Under the pieces are notes generated by a model. That model did not search any database. It worked only from the letters and a program-made list of their open reading frames with translations, and had not been told where the DNA came from. The position numbers were made by a program, and so were the translations under genes. DNA of 39,209 bases, taken from assembly GCA_017435365.1 (NCBI GenBank), contig JAFSFD010000053.1:1-39209 (forward strand), given 5' to 3'. The DNA is from Akkermansia sp. (GTDB lineage: Bacteria; Verrucomicrobiota; Verrucomicrobiia; Verrucomicrobiales; Akkermansiaceae). This document shows positions 22,723-31,808 of this stretch, one piece after another (the first letter of the stretch is position 1; each line of letters opens with the position of its first letter).

Positions 22723-24231
22723 TTAGCAGACTTTGCGGCCGATGCGGTCAAGAATATAGGTGAACAGCCAGGCGATGAGGAAGTACATGAGCGCCACCAT
22801 GAGCAGCGGGAAGAAGGGGTCGAAGGTGCGACCTCGGATAATGTAGGAGGCGCGCGTCAGGTCTGCCACGGCCACGTAACCCACGATGGAGGTGTTCTTG
22901 ATAAGGGAAATCAGCTCGCCTTTGTACACCGGCAGCACTCGGCGCACGGCCTGCGGCAGCACGATGTAGCAGAAGGTGCGCACCGGGGAGAAGCCCAGCG
23001 CAATGCCGGCCTCGGTCTGTCCCTTGTCAATGCTGCTGATGGAGGTGCGGAACATTTCGCTCACGTAGGCCGCGAAGTTCATGGCAAAGGTGATGATGGC
23101 CACGGGCGTGTTATCAAACTGGGTAAAGGCAACATAGCACATCATCATGAGCAGCACCAGCACGGGCGTGCCGCGCATCACATCAATGTATACCTTGGCA
23201 ATATTGCGGAGCACTGCAACCTTGCTCATGCGCAGGTAGCAGATGAAGGCACCCAGAATGGTGCCCAGCAGGGCGGAGAAGAAGGAAATGTGAACGGTCA
23301 CCTTCAAACCATCCCACAGGAGCATGTAGCGGCGCTCCTCGATGATGTTGCGGTAGAAACTGCGCTTGATGCTGCCCCAGATGCCGAGAATCTGCGGGCC
23401 TTCATTACCCGTGACGATGGAGGGATGGGCGTTCTTGGTGAGCACCGCCACGCGGGAGTGGCTGTCGTAATACGGGTCGGAGAAGAGCACGCTTTCGGCT
23501 CGTTCATCAGTGATGAGGATGCCGGAAGCGGCCATATCTGCCTTGCCGGTGGTGGTGGAGGCGATGAGGGAATCATACTCCATCTCCACGATTTCCACCG
23601 GGCGGTTGATGTAGACGGAGAATCGCTGAATGAGCTCCGCATCGAAACCGGCTATCTTTTCGTTCTTGATGAAGACAATGGGCTCGGTGCAGGGCTCCAT
23701 GGCCACGCGGATGGGCTCGCCTTTGGTGGGCAGGGGTAGGTCCGGCATTTCTGCCGTATCAAAATGCTTTATCCAGCGCTCCATGATGGGCTCCAGCTCA
23801 CCCTTTTCCTTCAGCTGGCGGATAAAGGCGTTGAACTGCTCGCAGAGCTCGGCATTGTGCTTGCCGAATACCACACCCATCTGGCAGGGCGGAACAGGGC
23901 TGTCCGGCAGGATGGTGACGCCCTCTGTCTTGCGCACCAGGGCGTAGCAGATAACATCGTCCATGATGGCGCCATCGCATTTCTCCTGCTGCAGGGAGAG
24001 CATCATATCCGCCTCGGTGTCAAAGCGGTCGAGCTTGATGTCCGGGTAATGCTCCTCCACGTATATATCCTGCACTGTGGAGGAGGGAACGGCCAGCACC
24101 CGTCCGCGCAAATCCTCGAAACAGGCAATCTTGTCGCTGGCTTGCTGTGCGCTTTCAGCCGCGCTGGCCGGTATCACACAGACGAAGAGAAAAGCAACCA
24201 GAGTTGCTGCAATATGAAAGCATTTGTTCAT
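22723..24231 (-). CDS. Amino-acid ABC transporter: substrate-binding domain fused to permease, binding domain apparently circularly permuted
   Basis: A 502-residue protein. Start ATG 24231 opens a signal peptide ([20 protein letters not shown]...); the in-frame start at 24279 would add 16 residues before it. Residues 40-160 read as the second half of a family 3 binding protein ([20 protein letters not shown], then [20 protein letters not shown], the usual C-terminal helices). Residues 172-267 read as its first half ([46 protein letters not shown]). The normal order is the reverse. Residues 300-502 are a GlnP-type permease with the ATPase-contact motif [20 protein letters not shown] (407-426). 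Together with the downstream ATPase it forms a complete importer. Substrate probably a polar amino acid; specificity unknown. Confidence 0.9.
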   Translation of the reverse strand: MNKCFHIAATLVAFLFVCVIPASAAESAQQASDKIACFEDLRGRVLAVPSSTVQDIYVEEHYPDIKLDRFDTEADMMLSLQQEKCDGAIMDDVICYALVRKTEGVTILPDSPVPPCQMGVVFGKHNAELCEQFNAFIRQLKEKGELEPIMERWIKHFDTAEMPDLPLPTKGEPIRVAMEPCTEPIVFIKNEKIAGFDAELIQRFSVYINRPVEIVEMEYDSLIASTTTGKADMAASGILITDERAESVLFSDPYYDSHSRVAVLTKNAHPSIVTGNEGPQILGIWGSIKRSFYRNIIEERRYMLLWDGLKVTVHISFFSALLGTILGAFICYLRMSKVAVLRNIAKVYIDVMRGTPVLVLLMMMCYVAFTQFDNTPVAIITFAMNFAAYVSEMFRTSISSIDKGQTEAGIALGFSPVRTFCYIVLPQAVRRVLPVYKGELISLIKNTSIVGYVAVADLTRASYIIRGRTFDPFFPLLMVALMYFLIAWLFTYILDRIGRKVC

Positions 24232-24610
24232 GATGTAGCACCCGGGGTTGTGTTGCCCCGCGCGCGGATTGTAACACACGCCAACGATATTGCAAGCTAA
24301 ATGTTGGATGATGCGAAACTTATTGCAATCCCTACTCTTTAGGTATTATTCTACATTCTATCGCACTATCCGGAAAAGGAAGTCACCCAGGGGCCGAAAC
24401 CCCTGGGTGCCCAACTACCCTATGAATCGGACCCTTTCGAGCCCGGGAACCTTGTTTTACGTCCGGTCCCGAAGACGTGGTCAGTATATCTGGTTTTATG
24501 TATCGCGTCAAGCTAAATCAGAAAAATAATATCTTTTTTTTAGTTGTCGGCACTAATTGTTAAACATCTGTAACAAATATAGTCGAAGTCATCGGGAGAC
24601 AGTAGCATTG
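24232..24610. other. 379-bp intergenic region with a perfect hairpin
   Basis: No convincing gene. It holds the start region of the transporter operon, and at 24384-24409 a perfect 10-bp inverted repeat (CACCCAGGGG, CCGAAA, CCCCTGGGTG). The hairpin has no T-run and may be another REP-type repeat or an RNA element. The right part (24510-24600) is AT-rich and featureless. Confidence 0.6.
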
Positions 24611-25102
24611 TTACTCGTTCACCGGGTGGTAGTTCCTGAAGAATTGTCTGCGTTCGTCATCAGGGAGTTTGTGAATACGGCGCAGGGCCTCGCAGCTGAG
24701 GACATGGAGTCCCTCATCCTTGAGTTTTCCGGATAAGCCAGGCAAACGCACCTCGCGACTGCCTGTCTGCCGGGCAACAAAATATCCCCCCGTGGATTTG
24801 CGGAGACGGTAGATACTGAAAACATCTTCCACATTGTTGACGTAAAGGAGAAAGTTGCCTTCATCCGCCTGGACTATCAAGCGGATGGGATGTCCGAAGA
24901 CACCGTCCTCAGTCTCTTCTCCATCCCTGACGAGGTTCACCCCCTTGAATGCGCCTGCGAAATTGTGCTGCGCGTAGCGCGGGTCGATTTGGTAGTGGAA
25001 CTTACCGCCCTTAGTGCGCTGGGCGATATGCGCATGCTGCACAGCGGCAAATGACTGGAAGCAGAACAAGGGGAGAAGAAGCAAGTATGCTGATGTTTTC
25101 AT
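24611..25102 (-). CDS. Secreted protein of unknown function
   Basis: A 163-residue protein. Start ATG 25102 opens a signal peptide (MKTSAYLLLLPLFCFQSFAA, cleavage near residue 20) and overlaps the previous gene's stop by ATGA, which settles the start against the in-frame one at 25135. The mature part is basic and beta-rich (HYQIDPRYAQHNFAGAFKGV, HPIRLIVQADEGNFLLYVNN). A helical C-terminus follows (DEGLHVLSCEALRRIHKL). It has a single late Cys. Paired with the membrane-anchored protein upstream. No family recognised. Confidence 0.75.
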   Translation of the reverse strand: MKTSAYLLLLPLFCFQSFAAVQHAHIAQRTKGGKFHYQIDPRYAQHNFAGAFKGVNLVRDGEETEDGVFGHPIRLIVQADEGNFLLYVNNVEDVFSIYRLRKSTGGYFVARQTGSREVRLPGLSGKLKDEGLHVLSCEALRRIHKLPDDERRQFFRNYHPVNE

Positions 25103-25548
25103 GGGTGGAAGGGGGCTTGTTTGCAGCCATGCCATTTAGTCCCTGAACCGTAGGTGCTGATACTGTAGCCGTCAGGAGAGCGGAACATGTGCGGCGGCAC
25201 GTCAATGGAGAACACCGCATAGCCCTGTTCATCATATTCGACCGGGATTCTGTCCCAAGAAGGCCACACGCTGTACCAGAAGCTGAGGCCGTCTGCTTCT
25301 TCCTCAACCTGAACGTAGAGGCTCGCGTTACTGGCGATGAGCATGCGGCACAGAGCTTGTCCATCATCGTTTACCTCGACATGAAGCTCTCCATACTCGC
25401 AGGGGCAAACCCTGCCAGTCTCGTTGTCGATGACGTGCAGTCCCATTTCGCACTTATAGAAAACGTAGGATCGCCAGGCAAGAAACGCCGCGCCTGCGAT
25501 AAGCAGGACAGCAACGCAGAGCTTCAGTATTTTTTTACGCTTAGTCAT
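25099..25548 (-). CDS. Membrane-anchored protein of unknown function
   Basis: A 149-residue protein. ATG 25548 (MTKRKKILKLCVAVLLIAGA) gives a basic N-terminus and one transmembrane segment (about 8-26); the longer TTG start at 25575 is less likely. The exported part has a CPC pair (GRVCPCEYGEL) plus other cysteines (KCEMG, ALCRM, WHGCK) and a beta-rich body (VEVNDDGQALCRMLIASNAS, GYAVFSIDVPP). Translation is coupled to the next gene by a 4-bp ATGA overlap. No family recognised. Confidence 0.72.
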   Translation of the reverse strand: MTKRKKILKLCVAVLLIAGAAFLAWRSYVFYKCEMGLHVIDNETGRVCPCEYGELHVEVNDDGQALCRMLIASNASLYVQVEEEADGLSFWYSVWPSWDRIPVEYDEQGYAVFSIDVPPHMFRSPDGYSISTYGSGTKWHGCKQAPFHP

Positions 25549-25634
25549 CAGTTGATTGCAATAATTGTGGAGCAAGGTGCTTCATGCTCTGTCAATATCA
25601 CATGAATACCTGATATTCCAAGGTGGAATGCACT

Positions 25635-26087
25635 TTAAAGATTGCCGGAAATGAGGTCCTGGGCCTTTGCTGCGCAGAATGCCACACACCGCTCGCAAGG
25701 GCGAGCTGCGTAGTAGGCTGCGGTGCGGTCGCTGGGGCGGGCTGAATCTTCCATTTCTTCATCGAGGTGCAGGAGTTCGCGGCAGCTGAGCGTACCAAAC
25801 TCTGCTTTGAAGTCATCGGCCAGTTTCCGGGTGAGGGAGAAGATGATTTCCTTCTCCTCCGGGGTGCCGGAAAGGTTGCCCTTGCAGAAGCCTGCCACCA
25901 TGCAGAGACCGGAAAAAGCGCCGCAGGTGCCGCGCATGCGCCCCAGACCGGCGCCGAAAGCGGAGGAAAAGAGCAGGGCATCCCGTTCGCTCATGCCTAC
26001 CTGGTCTGCTAAGGCAGCAAAAACGGACTGAGCGCAGTTGAATCCCCGGTGAAAATAATCCAGAGCCTTGGTTGAAGCCTCATTCAT
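25635..26087 (-). CDS. C_GCAxxG_C_C family redox-type protein
   Basis: A 150-residue protein; the frame is open upstream but the ATG at 26087 fits both the promoter and the family N-terminus (MNEASTKALDYFHRGFNCAQ). The family is defined by spaced cysteines: here FNCAQSVFAAL, then GTCGAFSGLCMVAG, then TLSCRELL, with later CERC and FCAAK. These proteins are presumed metal- or redox-active; their reaction is not established. Divergent from asnS, sharing a 91-bp intergenic region. Confidence 0.85.
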   Translation of the reverse strand: MNEASTKALDYFHRGFNCAQSVFAALADQVGMSERDALLFSSAFGAGLGRMRGTCGAFSGLCMVAGFCKGNLSGTPEEKEIIFSLTRKLADDFKAEFGTLSCRELLHLDEEMEDSARPSDRTAAYYAARPCERCVAFCAAKAQDLISGNL

Positions 26088-26094
26088 GCACCCA

Positions 26095-26123
26095 AGCATA
26101 CGCCCGCGCCGGAGCTTTGTCAA
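26095..26123 (-). promoter_or_regulatory. Promoter of the C_GCAxxG_C_C gene
   Basis: On the minus strand a consensus TTGACA (26123-26118), 17-nt spacer, TATGCT (26100-26095), then 7 nt to the ATG at 26087: a leaderless arrangement. Confidence 0.8.
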
Positions 26124-26158
26124 TGCCGGTTTTTTTGCTCGCCATGCGGCAGGGGTGG

Positions 26159-26167
26159 TGCTACAAT
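26159..26167 (+). promoter_or_regulatory. Possible extended -10 of asnS
   Basis: TGCTACAAT, an extended -10 (TGnTACAAT), 11 nt before the ATG at 26179. No good -35 is visible at 16-18 nt, as expected for extended -10 promoters. Confidence 0.45.
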
Positions 26168-26178
26168 GACGGGCAGAC

Positions 26179-27549
26179 ATGACTATGCAGCGTACTTTGG
26201 TGAAACACGCGTTGGCCAGCGAGGCTCCGATGGAGCAAATCCTGGTGGAAGGCTGGGTGAGAACCCGCCGCGATTCCAAGACTTTTTCCTTCCTGGAGGT
26301 GAACGATGGCACCAGCCTGGCGTCCATTCAGGTAGTGGCCGATGCCGGTATTCCCGGCTACGAGGATATCGGCCGCATGACCACCGGTTCCTCGGTGAGC
26401 ATCATTGGCCGCCTCGTGGAAAGCCCCGGCAAGCAGAAGTGGGAGATTCAGGCCACGGAAGTGAAGCTGGTGGGCCCCTCCCCGGAATCCTATCCGCTGC
26501 AGAAGAAGGGTCACTCGCCTGAGTTCCTGCGCACCATTGCGCACCTGCGCCCCCGCACCAACCTGTTCGGGGCCATCTTCCGCACCCGCTCCCGCATGGC
26601 CGCAGCTGTGCATCAATTCTTCCTGGAACGCGATTTCGTGTGGGTGCACACGCCCATCATCACTGCCAGTGACTGCGAAGGCGCAGGCGAGATGTTCCAT
26701 GTGACCACCCTGGACCCGCTGGCAGAGAATAAGAGCTATGAGAACGACTTCTTCGGCAAACCCGCCAACCTGACCGTTTCCGGCCAGCTGGAGGGTGAGA
26801 CCTTTGCCTGTGCGCTGAGCAATATCTACACCTTCGGCCCCACCTTCCGCGCGGAGAACAGCAACACCTCCCGCCATGCCGCAGAGTTCTGGATGATTGA
26901 ACCCGAGATTGCTTTCTGCGATATTTACGGAGATATGGAGATTGCCGAGGCGTTCATCAAGCACATTGCCCGCACCATGCTGGCCGACACCAGCGGCGAT
27001 TTTGAGTTCTTCTGCAAGTTTGTGGACAAAGGGCTGCGCGCCCGCCTTGAGGAGGTTGCAGAGAAGCCCTTTGTGCGCTGCTCCTACACCGAGGCCATCG
27101 AAATCATGCAGGCCAGCGGTGAGAAGTTCGAATACAAGCCCTATTGGGGTATGGACATGCAGACGGAGCATGAGCGTTTCCTTACCGAAAAGCATTTCAA
27201 GTGCCCGGTCATTGTGTACAATTACCCGAAGGAAATCAAGCCCTTCTACATGCGCCTCAATGACGATGGCAAGACCGTGACCGCCATGGACGTGCTCGTG
27301 CCCGGCATCGGCGAAATCATCGGCGGCAGCCAGCGAGAGGAGCGTCTGGACGTGCTGGAAGGCAACATCGAGCGCATGGGTATGGATATGGACGCCTACT
27401 ACTGGTACAACGACCTGCGCCGCTTCGGCACAGTGCCGCATGCCGGCTTCGGCGTAGGCTTCGAACGCCTCATCATGTTCGTGACCGGTGTGCAGAACAT
27501 CCGCGACGTACTGCCGTATCCGCGCACACCGCGCAATTGCGAGTTCTGA
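26179..27549 (+). CDS. asnS: Asparaginyl-tRNA synthetase
   Basis: A 456-residue protein, usual length. It charges tRNA(Asn) with asparagine using ATP. N-terminal OB-fold anticodon-binding domain (about 18-120; [20 protein letters not shown]). Class II catalytic core: [18 protein letters not shown], motif 2 [19 protein letters not shown] followed by MIEPEIAF, and motif 3 [20 protein letters not shown] then [14 protein letters not shown] at the C-terminus. The PRTP end and NSNTSRH loop fit AsnRS rather than AspRS. Start ATG 26179; an ATG two codons later is also possible. Confidence 0.95.
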   Translation: MTMQRTLVKHALASEAPMEQILVEGWVRTRRDSKTFSFLEVNDGTSLASIQVVADAGIPGYEDIGRMTTGSSVSIIGRLVESPGKQKWEIQATEVKLVGPSPESYPLQKKGHSPEFLRTIAHLRPRTNLFGAIFRTRSRMAAAVHQFFLERDFVWVHTPIITASDCEGAGEMFHVTTLDPLAENKSYENDFFGKPANLTVSGQLEGETFACALSNIYTFGPTFRAENSNTSRHAAEFWMIEPEIAFCDIYGDMEIAEAFIKHIARTMLADTSGDFEFFCKFVDKGLRARLEEVAEKPFVRCSYTEAIEIMQASGEKFEYKPYWGMDMQTEHERFLTEKHFKCPVIVYNYPKEIKPFYMRLNDDGKTVTAMDVLVPGIGEIIGGSQREERLDVLEGNIERMGMDMDAYYWYNDLRRFGTVPHAGFGVGFERLIMFVTGVQNIRDVLPYPRTPRNCEF

Positions 27550-27551
27550 TA

Positions 27552-27580
27552 TTGACTTAGCCACCAGGAGCTGTTAGGAT
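27552..27580 (+). promoter_or_regulatory. lpxK promoter
   Basis: TTGACT at 27552-27557, 17-nt spacer, TAGGAT at 27575-27580; the ATG at 27590 is 9 nt further. An AGGAG lies at 27584-27588 but would be mostly outside the transcript if initiation is at the usual distance. Confidence 0.6.
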
Positions 27581-27589
27581 AGCAGGAGC

Positions 27590-28786
27590 ATGAAATCACG
27601 CGCGGAAGAGTTTGCAGAGTGGGGTACCGAAGTCGTATTCGGTCGGGCCCGCGGATTCCGTGCGTGGATGATGCGCTGCCTGCTTCGCTTTGCATCCTTC
27701 TTTTTCTGGATACTGGTACAGGTGCGCCTGTTTCTGTTCCGCCGCCGTTTGAAGACGGTGCACTATCTGGGCACCTTTGTGGTGAGCGTGGGCAATATCA
27801 CCGCCGGCGGCACCGGCAAGACCCCGGTGGTGGAGCTGCTTTCCCGCAGCCTGGCCTCCCGGGGGCGCAAATGTGCCATCCTGACGCGCGGCTATAAGAG
27901 CCATGACCTCGAAAAACCGCAGGTATGGCTGGATAAGGACGGCAAGCGCGTGAAACGCATCCCGAAGATTGCCAGCGATGGCGTTACGCGTTACCTCAGC
28001 CCGCTCTATGCCGGCGACGAACCGTTCATGCTGGCCCGCAACCTGGACGGAGTGGCCGTGCTGGTGGATAAGGACCGCGTAAAATCCGGCATTTTCGCCA
28101 TCGAACAGCTGGGGAGCAACACCCTCATCCTGGATGATGGCATGCAGTTCCTGAAACTGAAACATGAGATTGACATTGTGCTGGTGGACTGCGGATTCCC
28201 CTTCGGTACCGGGGCGCTGCTGCCGCGCGGCACCATGCGCGAACCCCGCCGCAGCCTGAAACGCGCCAGCTACATCATCCTGACCAAGAGCGAGGGCAAG
28301 CCGCAGGATGCGCTTATCTCCACCATCCGTAAATACAACAAGGTAGCGGATATCATCGTAACGAACCACGCCCCCGTGCTGTTGGAGAATATATTCACAG
28401 GCGAGCAGCTGCCGCTCTCGGCCCTGAAGGGTAAGTACGTGGCCTGCCTCAGCGGCATTGCCCGCCCGGAAAGCTTCGAGAACCTGGTCGAGTCGCTGGG
28501 GGCCAATGTGGAAATCCGCCGCAGCTACCCCGACCACTACTGGTTTGACCAGGAAGACCTGGATGCCTTTGTGGAACGCTGCGCCGAACGCGCCATGGAT
28601 ATGATTGTGACCACGGAGAAGGATGCCGTGCGCTTCCTTCGCCCCGGCGAGATGGAAGTGCCCATCTATTTCCTCCGCATCCACATTGATATCCTGCAGG
28701 GGCAGGATAAGTGGGATGCCATGATTGACCGCATCTGCGGGCTTGGCGCTCCGCAGCCGGCCCCGGAGTGGGGCGATGTGCTGTAA
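27590..28786 (+). CDS. lpxK: Tetraacyldisaccharide 4'-kinase
   Basis: A 398-residue protein. It phosphorylates the lipid A precursor to lipid IVA at the inner face of the cytoplasmic membrane, showing that the organism makes lipid A. N-terminal hydrophobic helix about 29-50 ([17 protein letters not shown]). Walker A AGGTGKTP at 72-79 within [20 protein letters not shown], then [33 protein letters not shown] and [10 protein letters not shown], all family landmarks. It is longer than the approximately 330-residue E. coli enzyme, mainly through an extended N-terminus. Confidence 0.93.
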   Translation: MKSRAEEFAEWGTEVVFGRARGFRAWMMRCLLRFASFFFWILVQVRLFLFRRRLKTVHYLGTFVVSVGNITAGGTGKTPVVELLSRSLASRGRKCAILTRGYKSHDLEKPQVWLDKDGKRVKRIPKIASDGVTRYLSPLYAGDEPFMLARNLDGVAVLVDKDRVKSGIFAIEQLGSNTLILDDGMQFLKLKHEIDIVLVDCGFPFGTGALLPRGTMREPRRSLKRASYIILTKSEGKPQDALISTIRKYNKVADIIVTNHAPVLLENIFTGEQLPLSALKGKYVACLSGIARPESFENLVESLGANVEIRRSYPDHYWFDQEDLDAFVERCAERAMDMIVTTEKDAVRFLRPGEMEVPIYFLRIHIDILQGQDKWDAMIDRICGLGAPQPAPEWGDVL

Positions 28787-28798
28787 TTCCCTTTTACC

Positions 28799-28827
28799 TT
28801 GCGTTTGCCGGTCAGTTCTGTTAAAAT
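28799..28827 (+). promoter_or_regulatory. Promoter of the GH2-HD-BASS operon
   Basis: TTGCGT at 28799-28804, 17-nt spacer, TAAAAT at 28822-28827; ATG at 28842 is 14 nt further. Confidence 0.6.
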
Positions 28828-28841
28828 ACGCGACATCACGT

Positions 28842-31808
28842 ATGATAAAGGCGAAATACACATTGCCCTCCATGCTGGCATGCCTGCTTCCTCTGGTGTC
28901 TGCGGCAGAGCGTGAACTTTTTGACTTTGACTGGAAGTTCAAATACATGGGGAAAGGTGAGCCGGAGATGCCCGACTCACCGGCTTCAGCCTCTGCCTCG
29001 GAGGAAGGCAGGCCCCCGGCCTGCGCTGTGGATGGCAATCTCAACACGCGCTGGTGCTCCCCGGATCCACGTGCCGGCCACTTTATCCAGGTGCATACCG
29101 GAACCAGGAAAAAGGTCAGAACCATTATCATACAGTGGGAACGCCCCAACAACTTTGAGGTAGATGTGGAGATTGTCTCGGGCAGTCGCCGGAAAACGCG
29201 CACCATTGCCATGAACGGCACGGAAACACTGCGTATTCCGGTGGGGAACCGCCCCATCAACTCCATCAAGCTCACTGTCAATAAAGGGGTGCATGCAAGA
29301 TGCTGGGCCAGTGTGCGGGAGATTATTTTTCTGAACGATGAGGGAGAGCAGATTCCCCTGAAAAAGTCGAAAATCAAGATGGACGGCCCGGTGGCCGTTT
29401 CCTACGATGACAGTGATTTCAAGGAAGTGCAGCTGCCGCATGACTGGGCCATTGAAAGTCCGTTCCTCATAGAGGAGCCTAACGAGACCGGCAAACTTCC
29501 CTGGAACGGCTGGGGCTGCTATCGCAAGACATTCAGTGTACCCGAGGATTTCAGCAGGAAGAAAGACCGCTATTATCTGGATTTTGACGGGGTGATGGCA
29601 AATCCTAAGGTGTTTGTCAACGGCTCCTTTGCCGGGGAATGGGCCTACGGGTATAATTCATTCCGGGTGGACATTACCCCACACCTGAAGGCAGGGAAAG
29701 AGAATCTGGTAGTGGTACTGGCGAGCAATCTGCCGCGTTCCACGCGCTGGTATCCGGGGGCGGGTGTCTACCGCCATGTGTGGCTGGAGAAGACCGGCCC
29801 GGTGCACCTGGCCCATTGGCCAGTTTACATAACCACCCCGAAAATCGGTAATGCAGAAGCCATTGTAGAGGTGAGCACCCGCATAGTCAACACCTCGAAA
29901 AAGGATTGTGAGGTCACGGTAAAACAAAGCGTGGGTAAGGAAAAGGCTAAGTCTGTAACCGTTAAAATAGAAGCAGGCGAGGAGAAGGAGGTAACGCAGA
30001 AGCTCAACATCAGGCGCCCACGCCTCTGGAGCTGCGAAAACCCTCATCTGTATGAGCTTACTACTACTCTGCTGCAGGATAAAGAGGAAATAGATTCCAG
30101 CAAAACACAATTCGGTATCCGCACTGCAGAATGGCGCCCCGATGGCTTTTTCCTGAACGGCAGGCGTGTCCAGCTCAAGGGCGTCTGCGAACACCACGAC
30201 CTCGGGGCGCTCGGGGCGGCCTTCCACGCACGCGCGTACGAGCGCAAGATTGAGATTCTCAAGGAGATGGGCTGCAACTCCATCCGCATGACGCACAACC
30301 CGCCCGCACCCGAGGTACTCGAGCTCTGCGATAAGCACGGCATCCTGGTCATTGATGAGCTGTTTGATATCTGGGAACAGCAGAAGTACGACAAGGTGAA
30401 TGGGTACCACGTGTACTGGCCGCAGTGGTGGCAGAAGGACGTGCGCAACTTCATGCTGCGCGACCGCAATCACCCCTGCATTATCGCCTGGAGCGGTGGC
30501 AATGAAGTCCCCGAACTCGGTACTGCCCGCGGGCGCGAAGTTTCGCTCATGCTGCGCGAGGAGATTCGGAAGTATGATGAAACTCGCCCCTACACAGTGG
30601 GTAGCAACGACCCCGGCAGCGTGAGCAATGGCTTTGCAGAAACGGTGGATGTGTTCGGGTTCAACTACAAGCCGAATATGTACGCCGGGTTCCGCAAGCA
30701 GCACCCGGACAAGCCGGTTTACGCATCTGAGACCAATTCCTGCGTGGCCACACGCGATACCTATTTCTTCCCGCTGCGCTGGAATGTGGGCGGCGGAGCA
30801 CGCAATTTCCAGGTGAGCTCCTACGGGCTGTTTGCACCGGGCTGGGGCACCAGTCCGGACATTGAAATGTATGCCTTGGACCAGAATCCGCATGTAGCAG
30901 GAGAATATGTCTGGACCGGGTTTGACTACATTGGCGAGCCGACTCCATACAACCAGGATGCCTCCAATATCGGCAATTTCCACGGCGCCTCAGAAGAAGA
31001 GAAGAAGGCCGCCATGGAACAGCTGCGGAAAATGGGTAACCGGGCCCCCAGCCGCAGCTCGTATTTCGGCATCATTGACCTGGCAGGCTTCCCGAAAGAT
31101 ACCTATTACCTCTACCGCAGTCATTGGGCACCGGAGAAAAAGACCTGCCATATCCTGCCGCATTGGAACTGGAAGGGACGCGAGGGAGAAATCACCCCGG
31201 TGATGGTCTACACCAGCGGAGATGAGGCCGAACTGTTCCTGAACGGCAAGAGCCTGGGTGTGCGCCGGCGGGGGCAGGGCGATACATACCACCAGAAGCT
31301 CCGGGTCTGCAAGAATGCCTACCGTTTCGTGTGGGAGGACGTGGTATACCAGCCCGGCACCCTGAGTGTCAAAGTGAAAAAGAACGGGCGACCCTGGGCC
31401 ACGGCCCGCCGTATCACAACCGGTGAGGCGGCTATGGTGCGAGCCTGCGCTGACCGCGACACGATTAAGGGAGATGCGCAGGATCTTGCCTTTATTTCAC
31501 TTGAGCTGGTGGATAAGAAAGGGAATGTGGTGCCGACGGACTGCCGGGGCGTTGAGTTCGATATCACCGGCCCGGCCGAGCTGGTCGGTTTCTGCAACGG
31601 AAATCAAACGGATCACACCTGTATGCAGTCTAAGCAACAGAACTTCTTCAACGGTCGTATCGTGGCCATAGTGCGCGGCCGGCGCGCGGCCCGGGGTGAA
31701 GCAGTGGTCAGGATACAGGCTGATGGTCTTGCAGAAATCAAAGTTCCCGTTAACATATCTGATACTGAGGATTTTAAAGATGTAGAAAAGGAGGAAAACG
31801 ATGACTAA
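28842..31808 (+). CDS. Exported glycoside hydrolase family 2 enzyme (beta-galactosidase type) with discoidin-like domain
   Basis: A 988-residue protein with a signal peptide (MIKAKYTLPSMLACLLPLVS, cleavage about residue 22). A discoidin/F5-8C-like carbohydrate-binding domain (about 45-165; AVDGNLNTRWCSPDP is characteristic) interrupts the N-terminal strand of the GH2 sugar-binding domain (VQLPHDWAIESPF). The TIM barrel has RRVQLKGVCEHHDLGALGAA and ILKEMGCNSIRMTHNPPAPE, the acid/base Glu555 in WSGGNEVPE, and the probable nucleophile Glu630 in ASETNS. The C-terminus holds a DUF4982-like domain (ELFLNGKSLG) and an Ig-like part. It likely removes terminal beta-galactose from host or dietary glycans. 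It overlaps the next gene by 8 bp. Confidence 0.93.
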   Translation: MIKAKYTLPSMLACLLPLVSAAERELFDFDWKFKYMGKGEPEMPDSPASASASEEGRPPACAVDGNLNTRWCSPDPRAGHFIQVHTGTRKKVRTIIIQWERPNNFEVDVEIVSGSRRKTRTIAMNGTETLRIPVGNRPINSIKLTVNKGVHARCWASVREIIFLNDEGEQIPLKKSKIKMDGPVAVSYDDSDFKEVQLPHDWAIESPFLIEEPNETGKLPWNGWGCYRKTFSVPEDFSRKKDRYYLDFDGVMANPKVFVNGSFAGEWAYGYNSFRVDITPHLKAGKENLVVVLASNLPRSTRWYPGAGVYRHVWLEKTGPVHLAHWPVYITTPKIGNAEAIVEVSTRIVNTSKKDCEVTVKQSVGKEKAKSVTVKIEAGEEKEVTQKLNIRRPRLWSCENPHLYELTTTLLQDKEEIDSSKTQFGIRTAEWRPDGFFLNGRRVQLKGVCEHHDLGALGAAFHARAYERKIEILKEMGCNSIRMTHNPPAPEVLELCDKHGILVIDELFDIWEQQKYDKVNGYHVYWPQWWQKDVRNFMLRDRNHPCIIAWSGGNEVPELGTARGREVSLMLREEIRKYDETRPYTVGSNDPGSVSNGFAETVDVFGFNYKPNMYAGFRKQHPDKPVYASETNSCVATRDTYFFPLRWNVGGGARNFQVSSYGLFAPGWGTSPDIEMYALDQNPHVAGEYVWTGFDYIGEPTPYNQDASNIGNFHGASEEEKKAAMEQLRKMGNRAPSRSSYFGIIDLAGFPKDTYYLYRSHWAPEKKTCHILPHWNWKGREGEITPVMVYTSGDEAELFLNGKSLGVRRRGQGDTYHQKLRVCKNAYRFVWEDVVYQPGTLSVKVKKNGRPWATARRITTGEAAMVRACADRDTIKGDAQDLAFISLELVDKKGNVVPTDCRGVEFDITGPAELVGFCNGNQTDHTCMQSKQQNFFNGRIVAIVRGRRAARGEAVVRIQADGLAEIKVPVNISDTEDFKDVEKEENDD

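Noticed and set aside
26161..27564. 467-codon frame antisense to asnS
   Set aside because: Antisense shadow of a complete synthetase with all class II motifs.
27596..29377. 593-codon minus-strand frame across lpxK and the GH2 start
   Set aside because: It crosses two well-supported genes and a promoter; composition is that of an antisense shadow.
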